This document shows positions 7,619 through 13,748 of a DNA stretch of 15,360 bases, in pieces; positions within the stretch are counted from its first letter, which is position 1, and every line of letters starts with the position of its first letter. Position numbers and translations under genes: made by a program. The notes beneath the pieces were generated by a model. That model saw nothing but the letters and a program-made list of their open reading frames with translations. It did not search any database and was not told the origin of the DNA. The stretch comes from an uncultured Pseudoclavibacter sp. (lineage in GTDB: Bacteria > Actinomycetota > Actinomycetes > Actinomycetales > Microbacteriaceae). Location: assembly GCA_946221025.1 (NCBI GenBank), contig CAMIMS010000043.1:1-15360 (forward strand), given 5' to 3'.

Positions 7619-8871
7619 GATTGCACGCCCTCATCGTGACCATCGGCTTTGTCTCGCTCGGCATCGACCTGATCGGGCTCACCGAGACCGAAGTACTTCA
7701 TCGCCGTCTCCATGTCTTTATCGCCGCGCCCGGAAAGGTTCACGATGATGAGCCCGCCTTCGCCGAGCTGCTTGCCGAGCTTCAGCGCCCCGGCGAGCGC
7801 GTGACTCGATTCGATCGCGGGAATGATGCCCTCGGTGCGCGCGAGCAGGCGCAGCGCCCGCATGGCCTCATCGTCGGTGATCGCCTCGTATTCGGCTCGA
7901 CCGATCGCCGCCAGGTGCGCGTGCTGGGGGCCGACACCCGGGTAGTCGAGGCCCGCGGAGATCGAGTGCGAATGCACCGTCTGTCCGTCCTCGTCTTGCA
8001 GGAGCAGCGTCTGCGCACCGTGCAGCACACCGATCGTTCCCTGCGTGAGAGTTGCCGAGTGGCGCGGCGTGTCCGTGCCCTCTCCCCCGGCTTCGTAGCC
8101 GATCAGCCGAACGTGTTCGTCGTCGAGGAAGGCATCGAACAGACCGATCGCGTTCGATCCGCCGCCAACGCAGGCGCAGACCGCATCCGGGAGGCGGCCG
8201 ACCTGCTCGAGAATCTGTGACCGTGCCTCTCGACCGATGACCGCCTGAAGCTCCCGCACGAGTTCGGGGAACGGATGCGGGCCCGCGGCGGTGCCGAAAA
8301 CGTAGTTCGTAGTCTCGACGTTCGCGACCCAGTCGCGCATCGCCTCGTTGATCGCGTCTTTCAGCGTCGCGCTACCCGACTCGACCGCGACCACCTCGGC
8401 ACCGAGCAGCCGCATCCGGGCGACGTTCAGTGCCTGGCGGGCGGTGTCGACGGCGCCCATGTAGATGGTGCACTCAAGCCCGAACAGGGCAGCCGCGGTC
8501 GCGGTCGCGACCCCGTGCTGGCCGGCGCCGGTCTCGGCGATCACGCGGGTCTTGCCGACGCGCTTGGTGAGAAGCGCTTGACCGATGACGTTGTTGATCT
8601 TGTGCGAACCCGTGTGGTTGAGGTCCTCGCGCTTCAAGAAGATGCGCGCACCGCCGGCGTGCTCGGCGAAGCGCGAGGCTTCCGTGAGCAGCGACGGGCG
8701 CCCGGTGTAGTTGCGCTGGTACCAGGCGAGCTCCTCGTGAAACGCAGGGTCGGCCTGCATCTGCTCCCATGCGTCGCTCAGCTGGTCGAGTGCCTCCACG
8801 AGGCTCTCGGGAACGAATCGGCCGCCAAAGTCGCCGAACATCGGGCCGGGAGCCTTTTCGAGGGTGGTCAT
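7615..8871 (-). CDS. trpB: Tryptophan synthase beta chain
   Basis: TrpB is the PLP enzyme that joins indole and L-serine to give tryptophan; it works with TrpA. The 418-residue protein opens with GPMFGDFGGRFVPESL, typical of the TrpB1 class that pairs with TrpA. HTGSHKINN places the PLP lysine at residue 91, ETGAGQHG the catalytic Glu at 113, and GGGSNAIG binds the PLP phosphate. SGRGDKDMETA closes the active site near the C terminus. The ATG at 8871 overlaps the trpC stop as ATGA. A short charged tail after KYFGL is not conserved in the family. Confidence 0.98.
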   Translation of the reverse strand: MTTLEKAPGPMFGDFGGRFVPESLVEALDQLSDAWEQMQADPAFHEELAWYQRNYTGRPSLLTEASRFAEHAGGARIFLKREDLNHTGSHKINNVIGQALLTKRVGKTRVIAETGAGQHGVATATAAALFGLECTIYMGAVDTARQALNVARMRLLGAEVVAVESGSATLKDAINEAMRDWVANVETTNYVFGTAAGPHPFPELVRELQAVIGREARSQILEQVGRLPDAVCACVGGGSNAIGLFDAFLDDEHVRLIGYEAGGEGTDTPRHSATLTQGTIGVLHGAQTLLLQDEDGQTVHSHSISAGLDYPGVGPQHAHLAAIGRAEYEAITDDEAMRALRLLARTEGIIPAIESSHALAGALKLGKQLGEGGLIIVNLSGRGDKDMETAMKYFGLGEPDQVDAERDKADGHDEGVQS

Positions 8872-9641
8872 GCGTTCAGAAAGCTTTCTAGGGTCGACTC
8901 GGGGTCATTCCCGGTCACGAGCGCTTCGCCGATGAGCACGGCGTCAGCACCGGCATCGCGGTAGCGCCGCACGTGGGCGGGTTCGAGCACGGCCGACTCG
9001 GCGACCCTGATCGTGCCCTCGGGGATGAGGGGCGCGAGTTCTCCAAACCGCTCGGGATGCATTTGGAACGTCTCGAGGTCGCGAGCGTTCACGCCGAGGA
9101 GCTTCGCGCCCGCATCGATTCCGCGCAGGAGCTCATCTTTCGAATGGGCTTCGAAGAGCGCGGTCATGCCGAGTTCTTCGGTGAACGCGTTCAAGCGTTC
9201 GAGTCTCTTCTGGTCGAGCGCCGCGACGATGAGGAGGGCGAGGTCTGCGCCGGCCGCTCGCGCCTCGAGGAGCTGATACTCCTCGCCGATGAACTCTTTG
9301 CGCAGCACCGGCACATTCACCTGTGCCCGGACGGCTTCGAGGTCTTCCAGGCTGCCGCGGAACTTCCGTTCCTCGGTGAGCACCGAGATTGCTGAGGCAC
9401 CTCCGCGTTCGTACTTCGCCGCGAGTTCAGCCGGATCGGGAATGTCGGCCAGAGCGCCCCGGCTTGGGCTGGCACGCTTCACTTCGGCGATGATGTGCAC
9501 GCGCTCTCGCGGAGCAAGTGCTGCGGCGGCATCGATTGCCGGTTCGCGCTCTTCGGCGGCGCGTTCGACGGCGGCGATGGGACGGGATTCGCGGCGGCGG
9601 GCAGCGTCTTCGAGCGCCCCCGCGAGCAGATCCTGCAGCAC
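8868..9641 (-). CDS. trpC: Indole-3-glycerol phosphate synthase
   Basis: TrpC closes the ring of CdRP with loss of CO2 and water to give indole-3-glycerol phosphate, the substrate of TrpA. It has 257 residues, a stand-alone (beta/alpha)8 barrel with no fused TrpF. Catalytic landmarks are IAEVKRASPSRG (Glu53, Lys55), PVLRKEFI (Lys115), LFEAHS, LGVNARDL and VAESAV. The N-terminal helix LQDLLAGALEDAARR matches the family, so the GTG at 9641 is taken as start; it lies one base past the stop of the small membrane protein gene. It overlaps trpB by 4 bases. Confidence 0.97.
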   Translation of the reverse strand: MLQDLLAGALEDAARRRESRPIAAVERAAEEREPAIDAAAALAPRERVHIIAEVKRASPSRGALADIPDPAELAAKYERGGASAISVLTEERKFRGSLEDLEAVRAQVNVPVLRKEFIGEEYQLLEARAAGADLALLIVAALDQKRLERLNAFTEELGMTALFEAHSKDELLRGIDAGAKLLGVNARDLETFQMHPERFGELAPLIPEGTIRVAESAVLEPAHVRRYRDAGADAVLIGEALVTGNDPESTLESFLNA

Positions 9642-9642
9642 G

Positions 9643-9930
9643 CTACGGGTTCTTCGGGCCGAGACCCGCGAGCTTCAGTGCGGGCCACGCGATCACGCCG
9701 AGCACGAAGACACCAAGACCGATCCAGACGGCGAGGTCAACTTCAATGAACAGGCCCACCGCGATCGAAATGGAGCCAATGATCATGAGCGCAACGCCCA
9801 CCCAACCCGCAATCGAGTGTCCCTCGGACTCGTGGTACTCCTCGCCCGAGTTCGCGGCCTGATTCGTGGACGGGCGCCCTGCCACGGTGTCGGGGTGTTG
9901 AGCCTCGCGCTGGTGGGTCTGCTCAGTCAA
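9643..9930 (-). CDS. Small two-helix membrane protein, DUF6704 (HGxxPAAW-type) family
   Basis: The 95-residue protein has a hydrophilic N-terminal half and two hydrophobic helices (about 42-61 and 66-86), ending in GLGPKNP. The segment EGHSIAGWVGVALMIIG matches the place of the HGxxPAAW motif after which actinobacterial proteins in the trp locus are named, but Pro-Ala-Ala is replaced by Ile-Ala-Gly. No function is known for the family; constant position before trpC suggests a link to tryptophan synthesis or merely conserved operon structure. The start is TTG at 9930, supported by GAAGGAGA 7 bases upstream. It is the first gene after a 94-base gap and leads into trpC with one base between them. 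Confidence 0.8.
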   Translation of the reverse strand: MTEQTHQREAQHPDTVAGRPSTNQAANSGEEYHESEGHSIAGWVGVALMIIGSISIAVGLFIEVDLAVWIGLGVFVLGVIAWPALKLAGLGPKNP

Positions 9931-9937
9931 TGCCGCG

Positions 9938-9945
9938 TCTCCTTC
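9938..9945 (-). promoter_or_regulatory. Strong ribosome binding site deciding a TTG start
   Basis: The minus strand reads GAAGGAGA, a near-perfect match to the 16S anti-SD, 7 bases before the TTG at 9930. There is no in-frame ATG nearby, so this site supports the TTG as start of the DUF6704-type gene and as a main ribosome entry point for the trpC-B-A-lgt run. Confidence 0.75.
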
Positions 9946-9978
9946 TCGCCGTCTGCGCTGTCTGGCTGACAGGCTCTC

Positions 9979-9984
9979 AGGCTA
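9979..9984 (-). promoter_or_regulatory. Possible -10 element for the DUF6704-trpCBA-lgt run
   Basis: TAGCCT on the minus strand fits a loose actinobacterial -10 (TAnnnT) about 50 bases before the TTG start. No good -35 is seen at the expected distance. The call rests mainly on its position in the only gap of this operon part. Confidence 0.3.
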
Positions 9985-10024
9985 CCAGTCGGCTCGGCCC
10001 GGCCATTCGGGCACGGCGACGTCG

Positions 10025-10651
10025 TTAGCGCTCGGTCGGATCGTCTCCGCCGGAGAGCGCATCCCACTGGTCAATGCGCGTCTGGGCCGAGTCGGCTACT
10101 TCGTCACGATCCGGGTCACCGTCGTTGTCAACGCGCTGCATGACGGTTGCCGACTGGCGTTCGTATCGGCGTTTCGGCTCGGGCCACCTCGATGCGGTCA
10201 CGAGCGCGACGGTGCCCGCTGCGATGAGGAGCAGGGCGCCAACGATTGCGAGCATCGGTCCGAAACTCTGCGTGTAGGCCCCCGCCTCCACCGCTTCGCG
10301 AATCGTGCGCATGCCCGAGATCCCGGTGTGTTCTCGGATCGCCGGCGCAGACGCCGACACCGGGTCGCCGAGTGCGCTAGCGCCCTGCCAGAGGGTCGCT
10401 GCGCCAAGGAGCACGGTGATTGCACCGAGGATTCGGCGCCACAGGGCCCCCGTGATCAGCAGTACCCCGAGCAGCGCGAATGCTGACAGCCCAAATGGGA
10501 TGAGCGCCGGCGCCGCGACCGTTCCGGGAACGGCGAACGTGGTGCTCGTCGCGGCCTTCAGATCGGTCGTGAACTCGAACCATGTCAGTCTCGAGGCAAG
10601 GAGCAATGCCCCGCCACCGACTGCCAGAAGGGCAAGGGCGAGGCGTTTCAC
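10025..10651 (-). CDS. Trp biosynthesis-associated membrane protein (TIGR02234 / Trp_oprn_chp family)
   Basis: This is an integral membrane protein of 208 residues with four predicted helices (about 4-21, 46-70, 72-89 and 129-153) and a hydrophilic C-terminal tail. It ends in WDALSGGDDPT (196-206), the conserved C-terminal motif of this actinobacterial family, which is known from its constant place beside trp genes. Function is not established; a role in transport or sensing of tryptophan pathway compounds is only a guess. The start is GTG at 10651, overlapping the hisI stop as GTGA. In related genomes trpE normally stands directly upstream; here hisI does. A 94-base gap separates it from the DUF6704-type gene. 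Confidence 0.87.
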   Translation of the reverse strand: MKRLALALLAVGGGALLLASRLTWFEFTTDLKAATSTTFAVPGTVAAPALIPFGLSAFALLGVLLITGALWRRILGAITVLLGAATLWQGASALGDPVSASAPAIREHTGISGMRTIREAVEAGAYTQSFGPMLAIVGALLLIAAGTVALVTASRWPEPKRRYERQSATVMQRVDNDGDPDRDEVADSAQTRIDQWDALSGGDDPTER

Positions 10652-11067
10652 GATGCCCCGGGGTGCGCTGACGCGTGCGCACCGTCACCGTTCGGTTGCG
10701 TGAAGGCGACCGCGAGCGGATCCCCGTCGAAGCAGGTGCGCGATCCGGTGTGGCACGCGGGGCCCGTTTGCTCGACCGTGATGCGAATGACATCTGCGTC
10801 ACAGTCGAGCGCGAAGGAGCGAAGCTTCTGCGTGTGCCCGCTCGTTTCGCCCTTGCGCCAGAGTTCAGTGCGGGAACGCGACCAATAGGTGACGCGGCGC
10901 TCTTCGAGCGTGAGGCGAATGGCATCCGCGTTCATCCACGCGACCATGAGCACGTCGCGCGATTCATCGTCGACCGTCACGCACGGAATGAGTCCGCGAT
11001 CATCAAAGCGGCACGCTGCGATGATCTCGTCGATCTCGGCACCGGACAGGGCCTTGACTTCACGCAC
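10648..11067 (-). CDS. hisI: Phosphoribosyl-AMP cyclohydrolase
   Basis: HisI opens the purine ring of PR-AMP, the third step of histidine synthesis, as a zinc and magnesium enzyme. The 139-residue protein is the single-domain form, without a fused HisE, which is encoded separately at 12746. LMVAWMN, YWSRSRTELWRKGETSGHTQ (61-80) and LDCDAD (87-92, Mg-binding Asp residues and zinc Cys89) are present, as are the other zinc cysteines in CHTGSRTC (Cys105, Cys112). The start is GTG at 11067, overlapping the hisF stop by 8 bases; no ATG precedes the conserved region. Its stop overlaps the next GTG as GTGA. Confidence 0.97.
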   Translation of the reverse strand: MREVKALSGAEIDEIIAACRFDDRGLIPCVTVDDESRDVLMVAWMNADAIRLTLEERRVTYWSRSRTELWRKGETSGHTQKLRSFALDCDADVIRITVEQTGPACHTGSRTCFDGDPLAVAFTQPNGDGAHASAHPGAS

Positions 11068-11848
11068 TCGCGACCCCTTCGCGAACGGGGAGACCCGCAG
11101 CCGCGAGTTCCCGCTTCACCTCGCCGATCGACACGATGTCACGGTGGAAAATGCTCGCCGCGAGCACGGCATCCGCCCCGGCCTCGACAGCGGGCGGAAA
11201 ATGCGCTGCTTCACCGGCGCCCCCCGAGGCAATGACCGGAGCCGACGAGACCGCTCGCACGAGACGGATGAGCTCCAGGTCGAACCCGGCTCGCGTACCG
11301 TCCGCGTCCATCGAGTTCACGAGCAACTCCCCGGCGCCGCGGTCGACGGCTTCCTTCGCCCAAGCGATCGCGTCCAACTCAGCTTCGGTGCGGCCGCCGT
11401 GCGTCGTCACCGTGAAGCCCGAGGGTTGGCGCTCCGCGCGCTTGATGTCGAGCGAGAGCACGAGTACCTGCGATCCGAACTCTCCTGCGATCTCGTCAAT
11501 GAGTTCGGGACGTTTGATGGCAGCGGAGTTCACGCCCACCTTGTCGGCACCGGCGGCGAGCAGGCGCTTCACATCCTCGACCGAGCGCACTCCCCCACCA
11601 ACGGTCAGGGGGATGAAGACCTGCTCGGCGGTTCGAGTGACGAGATCGTAGGTGGTTTGCCGATCATCGGATGTCGCGGTGACGTCGAGAAACGTCAGCT
11701 CATCGGCGCCCTCTTCGCCGTATTTCGCGGCGAGTTCGACCGGGTCGCCAGCATCCTGGAGGTTCTTGAAGTTCACGCCCTTGACGACACGACCCCCGGC
11801 CACGTCAAGGCACGGGATGACGCGAATGGCGAGGTCGTGCCCGGTCAC
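11060..11848 (-). CDS. hisF: Imidazole glycerol phosphate synthase subunit HisF (cyclase)
   Basis: HisF is the cyclase barrel of IGP synthase. With ammonia from its partner HisH (not in this window) it turns PRFAR into IGP and AICAR. The 262-residue protein has RVIPCLDVAGGRVVKG with catalytic Asp15, LTVGGGVRS (phosphate binding), LSLDIKR with the second catalytic Asp134, and SMDADGTRAG and VIASGGAG for the other phosphate site. The GTG start at 11848 overlaps the hisG stop as GTGA. hisI follows with an 8-base overlap. Confidence 0.98.
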   Translation of the reverse strand: MTGHDLAIRVIPCLDVAGGRVVKGVNFKNLQDAGDPVELAAKYGEEGADELTFLDVTATSDDRQTTYDLVTRTAEQVFIPLTVGGGVRSVEDVKRLLAAGADKVGVNSAAIKRPELIDEIAGEFGSQVLVLSLDIKRAERQPSGFTVTTHGGRTEAELDAIAWAKEAVDRGAGELLVNSMDADGTRAGFDLELIRLVRAVSSAPVIASGGAGEAAHFPPAVEAGADAVLAASIFHRDIVSIGEVKRELAAAGLPVREGVASA

Positions 11849-12687
11849 ATCCGCACCGCCTGCAGCGCCGTGACGAGAATCGCTCGGGCGCCAACATCGT
11901 GCAGCTCATCCATGATCTCGTTGGTTTTGCCGACCGGGATGAGCGAGCGCACCGCTACCCAATCGCTCTCCTGCATGGGCGAGATAGTCGGCGACTGGTA
12001 ACCCGGCGTGATCGCGACAGCGCGCTCGAGGTCCTCGACGCGCACGTCGTAGTCGATCAGCGCGTATTCTCGCGCGACGAGCACTCCGTCCAGGCGCGAG
12101 ATCAATCGCGACGCCGCGGCTTCTTTTTCAGGCGTGGAGATGAGGACAGCGGTGGATTCGAGAATCACCGGCCCGAAGATTTCCAGTCCCGCCTTGCGGA
12201 GGGTGCCGCCGGTGGAGACCACATCGGCGATCGCGTCGGCGACGCCGAGGCGAATCGCCGACTCAACCGCACCGTCCAAGTGCACCAGTTGCACATTCTC
12301 GATGCCCTCGCGCTCGAACCACTTCTTGAGCAGTCCCGTGTAGCTCGTGGCCACGCGCTTACCGGCCAGGTCTCGCGCATCCGTGAATGTGCCGGGAAGT
12401 GCCGCGAAGCGGAACGTGGAGTCGCCGAATCCGAGTTCGCGAATCTCCACCGCGTGCGAGTCGGCATCCAAAAGCAGGTCCCGACCGGTGATGCCCGCGT
12501 CGAGCACGCCAGAGCCGACGTAGGTCGCGATATCGCGGGGGCGCAGGTAAAAGAACTCAACGTCATTGTGCGGGTCGATGACGCTCAGCTCGCGGTTGTC
12601 GCGGCGGCCGCGGTAGCCCGCCTCCTGCAGCATGGCGGCGGCGGTTTCCGAGAGCATGCCCTTATTGGGCACGGCGATGCGGAGCAT
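11845..12687 (-). CDS. hisG: ATP phosphoribosyltransferase, long form
   Basis: HisG joins ATP and PRPP to give PR-ATP, the committed and feedback-controlled step of histidine synthesis. At 280 residues it is the long form with its own C-terminal ACT-like regulatory domain (about 205-280, including SPTISPMQESDW and VGKTNEIMDELHDVGARAIL), so no HisZ partner is needed. LRIAVPNKGML at the N terminus, VATSYTGLLKKWF, and ADVVSTGGTLRKAGL (the PRPP-loop type motif) are characteristic. The ATG at 12687 matches the family N terminus exactly. A 58-base gap precedes it with a likely promoter that would place the transcript start on the ATG itself. Confidence 0.98.
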   Translation of the reverse strand: MLRIAVPNKGMLSETAAAMLQEAGYRGRRDNRELSVIDPHNDVEFFYLRPRDIATYVGSGVLDAGITGRDLLLDADSHAVEIRELGFGDSTFRFAALPGTFTDARDLAGKRVATSYTGLLKKWFEREGIENVQLVHLDGAVESAIRLGVADAIADVVSTGGTLRKAGLEIFGPVILESTAVLISTPEKEAAASRLISRLDGVLVAREYALIDYDVRVEDLERAVAITPGYQSPTISPMQESDWVAVRSLIPVGKTNEIMDELHDVGARAILVTALQAVRM

Positions 12688-12693
12688 ATGTGA

Positions 12694-12723
12694 GTCCTAG
12701 GCGTTCGTGTGTTCGGCAGTCAA
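12694..12723 (-). promoter_or_regulatory. Likely promoter of hisG, predicted leaderless
   Basis: On the minus strand TTGACT (12718-12723, five of six bases of the -35 consensus) and TAGGAC (12694-12699, TAnnA type -10) are 18 bases apart. The base 7 positions after the -10 is the A of the hisG ATG at 12687, so the transcript would have no 5' leader, a common arrangement in actinobacteria. The -10 is imperfect. Confidence 0.5.
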
Positions 12724-12745
12724 CGGGTGAGCGGGGGCCGAGTGG

Positions 12746-13009
12746 TTACAGCACTCGGTAGATGTCTTCGGGACGCAGGCCCTTCGCGATCATCATGACC
12801 TGCACGTGGTAAATGAGCTGCGAGATCTCTTCGGCCGCGGCCTGATCGGATTCGTACTCGCAGGCCATCCAGACTTCGGCCGCTTCCTCAACGATCTTCT
12901 TGCCAATGGCGTGCACGCCGGCATCGAGTTCGCGAACGGTGCCCGAGCCCTCCGGTCGGGTGCGCGCTTTCTCGGCGAGTTCGGCGTAGAGATCGTCGAA
13001 GGTTTTCAC
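12746..13009 (-). CDS. hisE: Phosphoribosyl-ATP pyrophosphatase
   Basis: HisE removes pyrophosphate from PR-ATP, the second step of histidine synthesis. It has 87 residues, a normal stand-alone size, and the MazG-like helical pattern: GKKIVEEAAEVWMA (metal-binding Glu residues) and AAAEEISQLIYHVQVMM. It ends in GLRPEDIYRVL. The GTG start at 13009 overlaps the rpe stop as GTGA. A 58-base gap with a promoter-like signal follows, so hisE may belong to the fmt-rsmB-rpe transcript while hisG starts a new one. Confidence 0.96.
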   Translation of the reverse strand: MKTFDDLYAELAEKARTRPEGSGTVRELDAGVHAIGKKIVEEAAEVWMACEYESDQAAAEEISQLIYHVQVMMIAKGLRPEDIYRVL

Positions 13010-13713
13010 GCGAAGAGCGTATCGCCGTCGGTTCCACGCGGGGTCGGCGCCGATGCGTGGTTGTGCGCTGTAGCGGCCGCGCGCAGCGCATCGATGCGTT
13101 CGGCCGGCTCTCCCCGGAACACGGACGAACCGGCCACGAAGGTGTCGGCGCCGTGCTCGGCGGCGATCTGAATGGTGCGCTCATCCACACCACCATCGAC
13201 CTGCAGCTGGATGGAGAGTCCGTTGCGGTCGGCATACTCGCGCGCCTCGGCGAGCTTCGGCATCGTTTCGGCCATGAACGCCTGCCCCCCAAAGCCGGGT
13301 TCGACCGTCATCACCAGCAGCATGTCGAAGTACGGGAGCAGTTCGGCCACGTAACTGAGCGGTGTCCCCGGTCGAATGGCAATGCCCGCCCGTGCTCCCG
13401 CAGCCTTCAACCGCTTCGCGAGCGTCGCAGGAGCGGTCGCAGCTTCCGCGTGAACGGTGACCGAGGCGACACCCATCTCAGCGAAGTCGGGAGCCCAGCG
13501 GTCGGGGTTCTCGATCATGAGGTGCAGGTCGAGCGGGATCGGAGAGATCTGCTGCAGCCGCTCAACCATAGGTTGACCGAAGGTGAGGTTCGGCACGAAG
13601 TGGTTGTCCATCACATCCACGTGGGCTGCATCGGCGCTCTCGATGCGCTGGAGTTCGCGCTCGAAGTTCGCGAAGTCGGCGGCGAGGATGGATGGATGGA
13701 TTCGAGCGCGCAT
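13006..13713 (-). CDS. rpe: Ribulose-phosphate 3-epimerase
   Basis: Rpe interconverts ribulose-5-P and xylulose-5-P in the pentose phosphate pathway, which feeds PRPP to the his and trp routes. The 235-residue TIM barrel has IHPSILAADFANF at the start and metal ligands His31 and Asp33 (HVDVMD), His64 (LDLHLMI) and Asp173 (QVDGGVDERT), plus MTVEPGFGGQ (phosphate/flexible loop). The frame is open upstream to 13809 inside rsmB, but the ATG at 13713 is chosen because the family N terminus begins there and GAAAGG lies upstream at a usable distance. It overlaps hisE by 4 bases. Confidence 0.96.
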   Translation of the reverse strand: MRARIHPSILAADFANFERELQRIESADAAHVDVMDNHFVPNLTFGQPMVERLQQISPIPLDLHLMIENPDRWAPDFAEMGVASVTVHAEAATAPATLAKRLKAAGARAGIAIRPGTPLSYVAELLPYFDMLLVMTVEPGFGGQAFMAETMPKLAEAREYADRNGLSIQLQVDGGVDERTIQIAAEHGADTFVAGSSVFRGEPAERIDALRAAATAHNHASAPTPRGTDGDTLFA

Positions 13714-13748
13714 CTCGAGCCTTTCGGGTTGGGGATCTCGGCCATGCT

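Larger units (their letters stand above)
9931..10024 (-). other. Intergenic region between the Trp-associated membrane protein and the DUF6704-type gene
   Basis: This is a 94-base gap inside the trp block. Besides the ribosome site and weak -10 element, it contains two small inverted repeats: GCCCG/CGGGC (9997-10001 and 10008-10012, 6-base loop) and CTGTC/GACAG (near 9959-9973, 5-base loop). Neither is followed by T residues. I see no leader peptide with Trp codons and no convincing T-box or attenuator. Confidence 0.35.

Noticed and set aside
9997..10012. GCCCG/CGGGC hairpin after the Trp-associated membrane protein as a terminator
   Set aside because: The stem is only five pairs and no T-run follows; GC-rich DNA gives many such hairpins.
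9931..10024. Tryptophan leader peptide or attenuator in the trp block gap
   Set aside because: I find no short frame with consecutive Trp codons and no T-box type sequence in this gap.
10889..12001. Plus-strand open frame of 370 codons opposite hisI, hisF and hisG
   Set aside because: It spans three well-identified genes on the other strand and has low-complexity Arg/Ser/Ala content.
12688..12745. tRNA gene or histidine leader between hisE and hisG
   Set aside because: The 58-base gap is too short for a tRNA and has no run of His codons; a promoter explains it better.
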